DNA from: Lucinisca nassula
Taxonomy: Eukaryota > Mollusca > Bivalvia > Lucinida > Lucinidae
Length of the DNA: 64,000 nucleotides
Reading direction: 5' to 3'
Assembly: GCA_963580285.1 (NCBI GenBank)
Contig: OY757017.1
Location: 19,157,395-19,221,394, forward strand
The first letter of the stretch is position 1; each line of letters begins with the position of its first letter. Position numbers and translations under genes: made by a program. Shown piece after piece: positions 30,560 to 41,900 of this stretch. The notes below the pieces were generated by a model. The model was not told the DNA's origin. It ran no database searches and worked only from the letters and a program-made list of their open reading frames with translations.

Positions 30560-30835
30560 TAGTGCACCTAAACTGGCCTAGGTAGCTCTGTTGGATGCAC
30601 TATTGACCAGTGATCAAAAGGTCAATGGTTTGATGCCTGCTGTCATTTTTATGGCCATTCTCTCCCTTCCACCGATTCAAGAAGGACAGTTGTCAACTTC
30701 TGGCAAAAGAATGCACAGTGTACTGGTTAACCACTTACGCATAGGTCTGTCTGGGAGTATGGTTAGTTAAAAATGACCTGAATGTAGTTTGCTGCTGGAC
30801 CAAAAACTCTGAAAAAAAAAAAACACAAGCAAACA
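30560..30835 (+). mobile_element. tRNA-derived SINE, family 1
   Basis: tRNA-like head (CTAGGTAGCTCTGTTGGAT, then ACCAGTGATCAAAAGGT and a degenerate B box CAATGGTTTGATGCC), body with CTTCCACCGATTCAAGAAGG, and 3' end with AAAAATGACCTGAATGTAG and an A-run plus CAAACAAACAAA. Same family as 20,844-21,145. Confidence 0.8.
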
Positions 30836-31227
30836 AACAAAACCTTGTTCATCTAAAATGAACTCTAACATTATAAACAATGAATATCTTCAAAAGGGGT
30901 GATCGCAGACATACATGTACTAGGTAATAAAGATGAAGTGTATCTCCTGTACCATCTGAAGATTAATAATTTTCGTGAAAGTTGTATCAGATGTTCACCT
31001 TTTGTGCTCAATCTGCTTAGTGCAACGCTTAGGCCCCTAGTCTATAGTGGGCTAAACATACCATCCTGTAACACAGCAATGTGTGTGGGTATTAATCACT
31101 TTTAGTGATAGATCTACTTGGATTTAAAGAAACACTAGATAAACCGTCCCTTTTGTCTGTTGTAATACCTTCATCTTTGCATAGAGGGTCTCTTTCTGGA
31201 GTGAAACTGCCTTGCTGATCATGTTTT

Positions 31228-31250
31228 TATGCTCCCCGTGGGGAGGCATA
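31228..31250 (+). repeat. Isolated pearl-type head hairpin
   Basis: TATGCTCCCC-GTG-GGGAGGCATA forms a near-perfect hairpin of the kind that opens the elements at 32,526 and 51,213. No CCGT microsatellite or core array follows, so it is a truncated head or chance. Confidence 0.45.
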
Positions 31251-31980
31251 TTATAATACTTTGTCACTGTTTAATGAATATTGAATAGAATTTTAATCAA
31301 ATTTATAAGCCATAGTCAAATCAAATCCACATTATAGCTAAATATAATGACATTTTTTTATGAATTTCATTTTTAATACCTTTATAGATTTGAGTTCAAA
31401 GCAACTGCAATATTTGAAATGGTGCGTAGATAATTGGTAAATTAAACAACTTCATTTATCTTAATTTATTGAAAGTAATTTTAAAATTGGTTTGTTTATA
31501 TTTGTAGAACTAAGTGTCTAATGAAGTTTTCTTTTTCTTCTAGTGTCAACAAGATTCTTGATAAGAGAACATTGACATTGTATTTGGATATATGATAGAA
31601 TTGACAAAGTGATTTATCTTTATTCTTCATTTACTACATATTTGAACTGTTGTGAAATAGTGTGGGGAGTCTAGTTTTCTGTGTTAAGAGAGTACAGGAC
31701 TTTCCTTGAAACGTTTCATCACTGTGTTCCAAGGTAAATGAATGTTAAGTTAATGATGAGTAAGTAACAGTTAGATGATTTTGAAAGAATCAGTTTTTGT
31801 TTGATGGAAGAATAGCTTGTATGATATAGTCCCCGAAAGAATGGAGACAGTAGTTGCATTAGCAATAAGTACAATTATTAACATGAAAATCCTTGTTATT
31901 GCATGTTGATAATTTGATTAAAGTTGTCAGTAATATTTAATGCTATTGTGCGTGAGACCATAGGTGAATGCCACTTTTCC
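31251..31980. other. A/T-rich DNA without recognised genes
   Basis: No open frame of note, no repeat family recognised. It looks like intron or intergenic DNA. Confidence 0.4.
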
Positions 31981-31984
31981 TTCA

Positions 31985-32288
31985 GTAAACAAAAACAATG
32001 GAGGGTCCCTACCCATCGGGGATTGAAGAAATAGATCAGCTGCACAATGCTTCCACTCAGAGCTGAAACTGACCAGACATCGGTACTGATAAACTGCTTA
32101 CAGGATCTAAGCCTGCCCAGGCAAAGTGCTGCCCATTCATATAAACCCTATTGGTATCATTAGGCGCCAGGGCTTAAGATATCATTTCATCTCAGTGTTG
32201 GGTAAAAGTCCCACAAAATTGGAAGCAACATCTCCAAACTGACCTATATAGTGTTGATGGGGACGTTAAACTACAAATCAAACAAAAC
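31985..32288 (+). mobile_element. SINE, family 2 (full length)
   Basis: About 300 bp. The 5' part has ATGCTTCCACTCAGAGCTG, AGGATCTAAGCCTGCCCAGG. The 3' part has GTTGGGTAAAAGTCCCACAA, AGTGTTGATGGGGACG and an AAATCAAACAAAAC tail. The same 3' part occurs in at least five other places in the window (40,985; 41,459; 46,803; 49,600; 61,435). Confidence 0.82.
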
Positions 32289-32525
32289 ATGAAAGGTATT
32301 TGAGGGTAATTTAGTACCAAAGAATTGCAATTATCTTTTTAGACTTGTCCCTCTATGTATCAAATAAATGTTGGTCAAGAGCACTTCTAGAAAAGAATTC
32401 AAATAATTTGTAAAGGTGCTACATGAACTGATCAGAACAGAACCCAGTGCCTATCCAAAACATCAAAGGGAAAGACTAATAGACACTTCTTTACAAACAG
32501 TAAAATCACATGCATCGAACTTTTT

Positions 32526-35115
32526 ATTATGCCCCCGAAATCTAAGAGATTCGGGGGCATATAGTTTTTGGTCTGTCTGTCTGTTTGTCTGTCTACAAAA
32601 ACCTTAACATTGGGCATAACTTTTGAATGGTAATAGATAGAGCTTTCATATTTCACATGTGTATACCTTATCACAAGACCTTTTCAGTGGTACCATAATT
32701 TTTGATCTCATGACCTTGAACTTGACCTTTAACCTATTTTTTCAAAAGTCCATTTGTCTGTTTGTCTGTCTACAAAAACCTTAACATTGGGCATAACTTT
32801 TGAATGGTAATAGATAGAGCTTTCATATTTCACATGTGTATACCTTCTCACAAGACCTTTCCAGTGGTACCATAATTTTTGATCTCGTGACCTTGAACTT
32901 GACCTTTGACCTATTTTTTCAAAATTTTTAAAAACATTAACATTTGCCATAACTTTCGATTGGTAAGTGATAGGGCTTTCATATTTCACATGTGCATTCC
33001 TTGTCACAAGACCTTTCTAGTGGTGCCATAATTTTTTACCTTGTGACCTTGACCGTGATGTTTTACCTACTTTTTAAAAAACTTTAACATTGGCCATAAC
33101 TTTCGATTGGTAAGTGGTATGGCTTTCATATTTCACATGTGCACTCCTTGTCACAAGACCTTTCTAGTGGTACCATATTTTTTGAGCTCGTGACCTTGAC
33201 CTTGACATTTGACCTACTTTTATAAACTGTAACATTGGCCATAACTTTCGATTGGTAAGTAGTAGGGCTTTCATATTTCACACGTGCACTCCTTGTCATA
33301 AGACCTTTCTAGTTGTACCATAATTTTTGTCCATCCAGACACCCCCCCCCCTCAAGGTCAAGGTCACTGTGGTTATTTTTAGAAAAACTTTGTCATCGCT
33401 CTAGCGCCAACATTTCTTTACTGATTTCAATATAACTTCACAAACAGTTCCTTATGACAATATCTCGAGCGAGTTCGACTTTCAATGTCATGACCTCAAG
33501 GTCAAGGTCACTGTGGCTATTTTTAGAAAAACTTTGTCATCACTCTAGCGCCTACATTTCTTCATCAATTTCAATATAACTTCACACAAATGTTCCTCAT
33601 GACAATATCTCGAGCGATTTGGACTTTCAAGGTCAAGGTCACTGAAGCTATTTTTAGAAAAACTTTTTCATCGCTCTAGCGACTACATTTCTTCACAGAT
33701 TTCAATATAACTTCACACAAATGTTCCGTATGACAATACCTCGAACGAGTTCCCTTTTCAAGGTCAAGGTCACTGTCGCTATTTTCAGAAAAACTTTGTC
33801 ATTGTTCTAGCGCTTACATTTTTTCACCAATTTTCATATAACTTTACACAAATGTTCCTTATGACAATATCTCTAGCGAGTCTCACTTTCAAGGTCAAGG
33901 TCACTGTGGCTATTTTTAGAAAAACTTTGTCATCGCTTTAGCGCCTACATTTCTTCACCGATTTCAATATAACTTCATACAAATGTTCATTATGACAATA
34001 TCTCAAGCGATTTTGACTTTCAAGGTCAAGGTCACTGTGGCTATTTTTAGAAAAACTTTGTCATCGCTCTAGCGACTACATTTCTTCACCTATTTCAATA
34101 GAACTTAACACACAAATGTTCCTTATGACAATATCTCTAGCGAGTTCGACTTTCAAGGTCAAGGTCACTGCAGTTATTTTTAGAAAAACTTTGTCATCGC
34201 TCTAGCGCTTACATTTCTTCACCGATTTCAATATAACTTTACACAAATGTTCCTTATGACAATATCTCAAGCGATTTCGACTTTCAAGGTCAAGGTCACT
34301 GGATATTTTTAGAAAAAACTTTGTCATCACTCTAGCGACTACATTTCTTCACTGATTCCAATATAACTTCACACAAATGTTCCTTATGACAATACCTCGA
34401 GCGAGTTCGACTTTCAAGGTCAAGGTCACTGTGGCTATTTTTAGAAAAACTTTGTCATTGCTCTAGCGCTTACATTTTTTCACCAATAACAATATAATTT
34501 CACATAAATGTTCCTTATGACAATATCTCGAGCAATTTTGACTTTCAAGGTCAAGGTCACTGTGGCTATTTTTTGAAAAACTTTGCCATCGCTCTAGCAC
34601 CTACATTTATTGATGGATTTTAATAGAACTTCACACAAATGCTTTGACTTTCAAGGTCATGACCTCAAGGTCAAGGTCACTGTGGCTATTTTTAGAAAAA
34701 CTTTGTCATCGCTCTACCGCTTACATTTATTAACAGATTTTAATATAACTTCACACAAAAGATGCTTATGATAATATATTGAGCAAGATCTACTTTCGCG
34801 GTCAAGGTCACTATGGCTATTTTTAGAGAAACATTGTCATCATTCTAGTTTTACCTTGTTACCTTGATGTTTGATCTTTTTTTTTTTTTTAATTTAACAT
34901 TGGCCATAACTTTGAATTGGTAAGTGATAATTAGGCTTTCATATTTCACATGTGCATACTATGTCACAAGACCTTTTCAACAATCCCATAATTTTTTACC
35001 TTGTGACCTTGACCTACTTTTTTAAGACTTGAACATTGGCCATACCTTTTGATTGCTTAGTGATACTGCTTTCATATTTAACATGCGCTGTCCGGGGGCA
35101 TCAGTGTTTCACAAA
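32526..35115 (+). mobile_element. Pearl/Helentron-like element with two kinds of core array
   Basis: Head hairpin ATGCCCCCGAAATC / GATTCGGGGGCAT (32,529-32,560), a TGTCTGTCTGTTTGTCTGTC tract, then about five ~165-bp units (AACATTGGGCATAACTTT type, 32,600-33,320). A second array of ~11 units of ~135 bp follows (AAGGTCAAGGTCACTG and GCTATTTTTAGAAAAACTTTG, 33,340-34,850), then a return to the first type (34,880-35,080). The 3' end is CCGGGGGCATCAGTGTTTCACAAA-like, which repeats the head stem GGGGGCAT. The end motif is shared with 52,722-52,745. No protein is encoded. Confidence 0.82.
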
Positions 35116-35124
35116 TCTTGTTTC

Positions 35125-35300
35125 TTGCTATCCTTGGTAGATCAGGCCTGTCTGACTGGTAACCAGGAGGTCACAGGTTGAACATCTGCAATTATTGGCA
35201 ACATTCAGTTGTGAAGATTGATCTTGAAATCTTTTCTGAGGTCATTGATTCCCTTCCTCTAATTCAAGAAGAGCAGTTGTAAAGTAGAAGAGAAGCAATG
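35125..35300 (+). mobile_element. tRNA-derived SINE, family 1, 5' part
   Basis: TTGGTAGATCAGGCCTG (A-box-like), CTGACTGGTAACCAG, GGTTGAACATC (degenerate B box), then a body with CCTCTAATTCAAGAAGAGCAG. The 3' end typical of the family is absent. It lies directly after the end of the pearl-like element. Confidence 0.65.
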
Positions 35301-35502
35301 ATCAGGAATCCACACAATTAACTCTCGCCTCCCTTCAGAGACATCAAAGAGAAAGAAACACAAGCATGAAATATCTAGACCCTAGTCCAAACAACAATAG
35401 AGGAAAGCCAAAAGGACAGTAACTTTTCAGCACAATGGCCAATTGGATGTCCGAAATAAAAAGATATAAGTGATACATACATTCAATGACAAACAGTAAC
35501 AT
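35301..35502. repeat. Low-copy repeat shared with 55.0-55.1 kb and 63.9 kb
   Basis: GCAATGATCAGGAATC near 35,296 recurs near 63,899, and the AAATAAAAAGA...AATGACAAACA-TAACA pattern near 35,455-35,503 recurs near 55,035-55,092. These may be parts of one undescribed repeat family. No gene. Confidence 0.4.
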
Positions 35503-35650
35503 GATGATGATGATGATTTCGTGTTTAACGACGCGTCAACCCTCTTGGTGGGTCATAAGCGTCAGTCGGTTAATGGTAAAACGGCATGAATAATTATGAT
35601 GATATTAAAAGTAACAAGTCAGAATGATAATGTATAAAAATCTGAAACAG
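35503..35650 (-). other. Nimb-like LINE 3' UTR and ATC tail
   Basis: On the minus strand the sequence downstream of the ORF2 stop contains CATGCCGTTTTACCATTAACC and CGACTGACGCTTATGACCC, and ends in an ATCATCATCATCATCATG microsatellite, a typical LINE 3' tail. Confidence 0.7.
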
Positions 35651-37311
35651 TTAAATCTTATGAAAAAGACCAATTTCTTTTAAGAATAAAATAATGTTAT
35701 CAACAGGTACATCTCGAAACAGTTGTTGCAAAGTGTCAGCTTTGAAATATAAAATACGTGAGGGTGAAAAGTCAACACAGTCAATTAAGATATGTTTCAC
35801 AGTGAATGGCTGATCACAACCTACACAAGAAGGCTGATCATCACCATTAAAAATATAAGAATGAGTAACTCTAGTATGGCCGATGCGCAGTCGTGTTAAT
35901 ACTACGTCCTCTTTTCTGGAAAACTGTGGAGGAGAGCATTTTGTACTAACGACAGGTTTAATGGCACGGAGTTTGTTATTTATTGCACGGTCCCATTCGC
36001 CTTGCCATACCGACAAGATGTATCTATTGATAAATGGTTTAAAATTATTAAAAGGAATTTTAAAAACAGATGAATCAAGATTGAGCGATTCCTTTGCTTT
36101 CTTGTCAGCATATTCATTGCCGACAATGCCAATATGGCTCGGAAGCCAACAAAACAAGATTTGGTGTGTTTTAGAAATTTCATGATGTTTTTCGATCAAT
36201 TTTTGAATTTGAGGATTTTTAGATGATGAATGGTCTAAAGCCTTAAGCACAGAAAGTGAATCAGAAAATATAATTGCTTTTTGAATTGTTGAAGAACTGA
36301 TAAAATCTAAAGCTAGGTCTATTGCTTTGGCTTCAGCTGTAAAAATAGATGAACCATCTGGAAGGCGCATGGTTTTGTGCGTATCTTTAGAAACATACGC
36401 ACAACCAACTTTATCTCCTTCTTTGGAACCATCAGTATAGACTTGCTGGTAATCATCGTAACGTGATTGCAGTACCTGAAAGTTTTGTTTGAGAAGTATC
36501 GGATTTGATTCGGATTTTTTGCCATCATGTAAGTCGAACAGAATAGAAGGTTGTTTAATACACCAAGATGGAACTTCGGCGGTTTCATGTTTTTGAATAT
36601 TTTTAAGGTCGATACCTGAATTTTCCAGCAGTGGTAAAATACGTAATCCAAAAGGTTTAATTGCTGTGGGTTTAGTTTCATACCTATCTACAAATTGAGG
36701 TGGAAATGAAATTTTGGATGCCGGGTTAGATGGATTTGCAGCAAGTCTAATAGCATACTGAAGAGAAAGTTTCTCTCTGCGCGAGGTTAAAGATGGTTCA
36801 CCTGCTTCTACATAAAGGCTTAATACGGGAGAAGTACGGAAGGCTCCCATGGCCAGACGAAGGCCTTGGTGATGGATAGTATCCAAGGATTTTAAATAGG
36901 ACTTTCTGGCAGAACCATAAACAACAGACCCATAATCTAATTTAGACCTTATTAAAGACCGGTAAAGATGTAATAAAGTATACCGATCTGCTCCCCAACT
37001 TGTATGAGCTAAAACTTTCAAAAGATTCAAAGCTTTTAAGCATTTCGCTTTAATATATTTAATATGGGGAATAAAAGATAACTTTTGATCAAATATGACC
37101 CCAAGAAATTTGGCTTCTTTAACAACAGGAATTTGTGATCCGTATAAAAACAGGGAAGGATGTTCGTGTTTCTTCCGTAGTTTACAAAAATGAACACACT
37201 GCGTTTTCGACTTGGAGAACTTGAAACCATTTTTATCAGTCCATTCTTCTATTCTTTTTAAATTTTGTTGTAACTTTCGTTCAATTGTTTTCATATTTTT
37301 TGAACGGTAAC
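35651..37311 (-). pseudogene. Nimb/I-like LINE ORF2, 3' part: RT thumb and intact RNase H
   Basis: An uninterrupted 547-codon frame. The RT C-terminal part (FKFSKSKTQCVHF, GVIFDQKLSF, SKLDYGSVVYGSA) is followed by RNase H with YTDGSKEGDKVG, FTAEAKAIDLAL, IFSDSLSVLKAL and WLPSHIGIVGNEYADKKA: all four catalytic acidic positions and the His are visible. The tail has CVGCDQPFTVKHILIDC (zinc-knuckle type) and ends at LFHKI. It continues upstream into the RT palm at 39,464 once the TIR insertion is removed. Best-preserved LINE coding sequence in the window, yet disrupted. Confidence 0.9.
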
Positions 37312-37917
37312 ATCCCAGCTAACAAAGAAACGTTTTTAGAACGTTTCAAAAACGTTTCCAAAAACGTTAAAAAACGTTTTTTGTGAACGTTTGAATAACG
37401 TTTATATGGAAAGGTTTTTTAACGTCGCAAGGACGTTTTTGATAAACGTTTGAAAAACGTTCATAAAACGTTCAAAAAACGTTTAAAATATGTTATTCTC
37501 AGCAGTAAATATACCTGTTGAAAACGTTTATAAAAGAAGTTCTTAGAACGTTTTGGGGAACATTTGAATAACGTTCATAGGGAAGGTTTATATCAACCTG
37601 GTAAATAAACCAGGAAGATTTATTTTAAAAGCCTTTGTCTTAATATGTTATTTTTATGACTTAATTATGTTGTTTTTTCCCCTTGAAGTCATCTAGCGGT
37701 TATTCTTGAAGTCCAGATGTAGTAGGCGGGTCTTAGGCGGTGCTTTCCTTTTCTTAAGTGAAGATTGCATTGGAATTTGACATGGTGTTGTAAACAGTGA
37801 AGTTTACTATTCACTATATATCAAATCATATTAACTGATTAAACATTACGATAACACAACCGTGCGACATAGTGCATTTTAACATCTCCAAAATGGCTAC
37901 TTTTTCTGGTGAAAATC

Positions 37918-38075
37918 CATAGGTTGTGAGTGCTCGTTAGAACAGCCTCATTGAGGTTCTAACGAGTACCCACAACCTATGTCTTGGAGTAAAAATAAGA
38001 AAAAAATAATGTTTACCCCCGTAAACCCCAGTTTTCTCTATACAAAGTGGGGTGTAAGGGGGTGTTTATTTCACG
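37918..38075. mobile_element. Double-hairpin MITE, copy 1
   Basis: First hairpin: AGGTTGTGAGTGCTCGTTAGAAC with GTTCTAACGAGTACCCACAACCT as its arms, enclosing CAGCCTCATTGAG. Second hairpin: ACCCCAGTTTTCT / AAAGTGGGGT, about 100 bp on. The same two-hairpin plan recurs at 38,205. Related single hairpins are at 50,600, 58,945 and probably 48,810. Confidence 0.75.
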
Positions 38076-38204
38076 GACTTGTTCACGCGATGAACAGTGT
38101 GAAACAAGATCACTGACATTACTAAAACACGCCTATTCAAATATATTGAACAATTTACCACCAAAAATTGAAAAAGTCTGATATTTTTCATATTTCGGCT
38201 CATA

Positions 38205-38362
38205 ACATAGATTGTGGGTACTCGTCAGAATCGCATCGGCGAGGCGATTCTAACGAGTACCCACAATCTATATTTTTGAGCAAAAATAAGAAAAATATAA
38301 TGATAACCCCTTTAAACCCCAGTTTTACTGTATTAAAGTGGGGTTCAAGGGGGTCAAACTCA
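38205..38362. mobile_element. Double-hairpin MITE, copy 2
   Basis: GATTGTGGGTACTCGTCAGA and TCTAACGAGTACCCACAATC enclose ATCGCATCGGCGAGGCGAT, followed by AACCCCAGTTTTACTG / TAAAGTGGGGTT. It lies 290 bp from copy 1 inside the same TIR element, so it may belong to that element rather than being an independent insertion. Confidence 0.75.
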
Positions 38363-38365
38363 TAT

Positions 38366-39200
38366 AAGCGTGTTTCAGACAAGAAGAAGTGGTTATTTCA
38401 TGTAAAAATACTGTGGGTGTTCCGTAAAATTGACAACTGTAAACCATATAGAATATATATGCTTTAATAGTGTGTAAATAAAATGATGTCCATATTACTT
38501 TTTTTTATCTGAAGCCCTGTCAATCACTTTACCAAGTCCATGTAACGAACGTCCCTGTAGACCCTGTTTTATATAAAGAAAACTTGGTTTACTGGGAAAT
38601 TCATTATTTTCTTATTTTTGTTCGAAGACAGGTTGTGGGCACTCGGTAGAACGAGCATCCGCATCCTTTGTTTAAAGCAGTCTTGATAAAACTTCTACAA
38701 ATTTTCATCATGAAAATGCTGTTTTTGATTTACGAAAATGTTCAACAAATGCATCGATGTAGATTGAACGTTTCAAGAACGTTTTCACGACGTTTTGTTC
38801 AAACGAAACATTTTGATTAATTACTTTTGAATAAATAACAGATATTTGGTCATAAAATTAATCAAATGCAGTCAGAAAACTTGTCGTCACCTTCAGTAAA
38901 CCGAAAACATGTCACTTTTTACGAATATTGTCATGCAACAGATGTGTGTTTACTTCATTGGTCGCGAAAACATATGACAGCCACCGAATTCAAACAATCG
39001 CGCATTACATATACATTATATTATTATCCGGTGCAAATAAAACAAGACCCACATGCAATTAAATCATCAAATCAAAGTTACCTGGAGCAAAATGAGCCGG
39101 AAAAACACTAATTCCGTGAGGCGTTCGATTTTCTTTGTTCTTTGTTCCAAGAATATTGGCGGAAAGAAAGTGCACATTTATATCAACAAATTCTGCAACA
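38366..39200. other. Interior of the TIR element without a gene
   Basis: A/T-rich sequence with AACGTTT-type strings becoming frequent again after 38,760. The longest frame, 38,866-39,111, has no recognisable domain. Confidence 0.4.
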
Positions 39201-39463
39201 TTTATAGAACGTTTTCAAAACGTTAGTAAAAATTTGGGTTTTCTGTAACCTTTTTATAACTTCCTCGAAAAGTATTTGACATGTTAAGGAATACGCTCTA
39301 GGTTTTGTAGAAGGGAAGTATTTTTTGTCTGACTGCCAAAAACAGTCATCGCAGTTCGACACAGAAAAAAACGTTATAAAAACGTTTGCAAAACGTCACG
39401 TTCTGCGTAACCATTTTGAAACCTATAATAAACGTTACGATAACGTTTTGTGTTTACTGGGAT

Positions 39464-40068
39464 ATACAAAAATCATCAACATACAATGAACAATCAGTTT
39501 TGTCGTCCAAACATTGTACAATATTGTTTATTTTGATGTTAAATAGCGTAGTTGAAAGAATACTACCCTGTGGGACACCCTGTTCTTGATCATAGAAATC
39601 TGACACGGTAGACCCCACACGCACCTGAAACATGCGCTCCCCTAAAAAGCTTTCAATAAAACTGGGAAGTTTTCCTCTTAAGCCAATGTTATGTAGATCT
39701 TTCAATATTCCATAACGCCATGTTGTATCATATGCTTTCTCCAAGTCGAAAAAGACAGCTACTACGTGTTCTTTGTTAATAAAAGCATCTCGTATAAATG
39801 TTTCTAGTCTTATTAAATTGTCATTGGTACTACGTTCCGAACGAAAGCCCGATTGATATTCTGAAATGAGGTTGTTGGACTCTAAGTACCAGACTAATCT
39901 CTTGTTTATCATTCTCTCCAATGTTTTACACAAACAACTTGTCAAAGCTATCGGACGATAATTTGTAGGTTCTGCATGATCTTTCCCTGGTTTCGGAATT
40001 GGTACAACTGTAGCTACACGCCAGCTCTCAGGACAGACCCCCGTTTCCCAAATATTAACGAGCATAGC
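39464..40068 (-). pseudogene. Nimb/I-like LINE ORF2, RT palm part (5' truncated)
   Basis: Reverse transcriptase fingers and palm in one frame: VPIPKPGKDHAE, NYRPIALTSCLCK, EYQSGFRSERST, VVAVFFDLEKAYDTTWR (motif A), QGVPQGSILSTTLFNI (motif B) and CSLYVDDFCI (motif C, YVDD). The frame is cut right after YVDDFCI by the TIR element. Upstream of 40,068 the expected N-terminal RT and endonuclease are absent and an unrelated GC-rich hairpin begins. RT motifs A, B and C are intact in sequence. Confidence 0.9.
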
Positions 40069-40500
40069 GGCGGCTGCCGAAGGCAGCCGTCGACGTCCGC
40101 CGAAGGCGGGCGTCGAGCGAGCTCGTATCTAGGTAACGCGTATCATCACAAGACACAATCTATGCAAGAAAGTTTGCTTGCGCCTCGGAACTGGCTTAAA
40201 CCGGTTTTCAGGTTTCCATGTATTCCATTCAAACCATGTATGAAGTCGGGAACCAGAGCCTCAAAACGCTTATGTAACCCGTATCCGTCACCGGATGAAT
40301 AGTGTGTCGCAAGGCTGATTGGTGATTCGGTTAGTTGTAATAGCTAAAAAATCAACTTTGGCATATCAGTCAATTAATATATTTTTCTTATTTATGTGTT
40401 GGCATAAATTTGTACATTTTGTATTTATTTTTGTTGTTATTATTTATGAATAAATTAAAGTGACGTCACGAGGTCGAGTCATGACCTTAGGAATTCTCTA
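40069..40500. other. GC-rich hairpins and unassigned DNA
   Basis: GGCTGCCGAAGGCAGCC (around 40,072-40,092) and CGTCCGCCGAAGGCGGGCG (around 40,094-40,112) are two adjacent short hairpins with the same GAA loop. The rest is A/T-rich and has no recognised gene. It may be the end of an inserted element that truncates the LINE. Confidence 0.45.
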
Positions 40501-40980
40501 CGCCGCCATATTTATTTCTGTCATGTACTGGAAGCACTCGAAAAACAATGAATCTGATGATTTAATCGGACAATCCACACGTAAGAGATTTTCAGGCTCA
40601 GGTGTGTGATTTTTTTCTATATATTGACCTAGCGAACTCGGCCCAAGCAACAACTTGGGCAGTTCAAGCTCATTGTAGGACATCTCGACCCCTTGTCCTT
40701 GACAAACAACAACACCAATAATTCTTGGTCTTTTCGTCCCGCCCATCAGGGAGCGCGGTGCTCCCATCAGGCGGAACTCAGAATCAGTATTGTTACTGGT
40801 GACACGTCAAATTACATTCATACACCAGAACTGAAACCGAATGAACTTGAATACTGCCATAACTGGAGACCACTACCAGGAAAAATGATTGGTAGGGCTT
40901 GAGATGTCATTTCATCTTAAGTTAATGTCTATCTATTTATACTGCAGCAACCCCGTTAAGAGGACTATCATGCAGGTAAA
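40501..40980. other. Unassigned DNA with short inverted repeats
   Basis: Short hairpins such as GGGAGCGCGGTGCTCCC near 40,749 and GCCCAAGCAACAACTTGGGC near 40,637. The two small overlapping ORFs show nothing recognisable. Near 40,890 a fragment GGGCTTGAGATGTCATTTCAT resembles family-2 SINE sequence in plus orientation. Confidence 0.4.
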
Positions 40981-40984
40981 TTTT

Positions 40985-41283
40985 GTTTGTTTGTTTGATT
41001 TGAGGTTTAACATACCCATCAACACTGTAAAGGTCATTTTGGAGACGATGCTTCCAATTTTGTGGGACTTTTACCCGACATTGGGATGAAATGACATCTC
41101 AAGCCCTGTCGCCCAATGAAACCAATAAGTTTATTAGCATGGACGGTCCGCCTCACACCTCGGTTCCTGGACAGGCTTAGATCCTCTAAGGGGTTTACCA
41201 GTACTAGTGTGTGGGCCGGATTCAGCTCTGCGTGGAAGCATCATGCAGCCCATATATTTCTTCAAGCCCCTTTTCTTTGCAAT
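40985..41283 (-). mobile_element. SINE, family 2 (near full length)
   Basis: On plus it starts GTTTGTTTGATTTGAGGTTTA, then CATCAACACTG, CTTCCAATTTTGTGGGACTT, GACATCTCAAGCCCTG, CTTAGATCCTCTAAGGGG and GTGGAAGCATCATGCAGCCC. Read on minus it is the family described at 31,985. Confidence 0.82.
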
Positions 41284-41900
41284 GGAGTTCAACCGCCAAG
41301 TCAACACATTTTGTACCGAATAGAATCTTCCTCCTTATATATCATGTGAATATAGCACAAGTCTGTTTCAAAGTTTAGGGGTATCAGGTGTTTTCTTCAA
41401 AATCTATTAGGAACTGCCTGAATGTTTTGCAAACAATGTAGGCCCTGACAACTTTTTTTGTTTGTTTGATTTGAGGTTTAAAGTCCCCATCAACACTGTA
41501 AAGGTCATTTTGGAGACATTGCTTCCAATTTTGTGGGACTTTTACCCGACATTGAGATGGTTATGATATCTGCAGCCCAATGAAACCAATAGAGTTTATA
41601 GGAGCTTTTTTTCGTGACGTACTTCCAGTTCTAAAAATAGAACGGGAAAAGGCCTGGCCGTCATCTGTCATATTGCTTCAAAGGCAGTGGGACAGATAGT
41701 GTTAATTACAGCGTAAAACAGTGGAATTCTTTTAAAATTTTCGGGAATTCTAATGTAAGATAAAGGGAGAAACACCGATATGCTGCCAGATATGAAATTT
41801 CGCATTTCGAAAATGAAATATTGTACATACGACCCAACAGGTACCCTCTCTCTCTCAGCGCACCAACAATTAGCTAGCGCAGGCAAATGTAAATGCAGTT
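41284..41900 (-). mobile_element. SINE family 2, 3' half (41,459-41,615), in unassigned DNA
   Basis: GTTTGTTTGATTTGAGGTTTA to CAATAGAGTTTATAG aligns with the start of 40,985-41,283; the 5' half is missing. The flanking DNA, including the frame 41,668-41,931, has no recognisable gene. Confidence 0.7.

Larger units (their letters stand above)
37312..39463. mobile_element. 2.15-kb TIR element in LINE RT gene, AT target duplication
   Basis: Element 37,314-39,461 starts CCCAGCTAACAAAGAAACG and, from the right end inward, CCCAGTAAACACAAAACG, so the TIRs are about 20 bp with mismatches. AT flanks it on both sides. Excision with one AT kept joins VDDFCI to CYRSKN in frame. Subterminal regions are packed with AACGTTT/AAACGTT strings on both sides. 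No transposase ORF is visible, so the element is non-autonomous. The AT duplication would suit ISL2EU-type elements, but this assignment is tentative. It contains two copies of a hairpin MITE. Confidence 0.82.
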
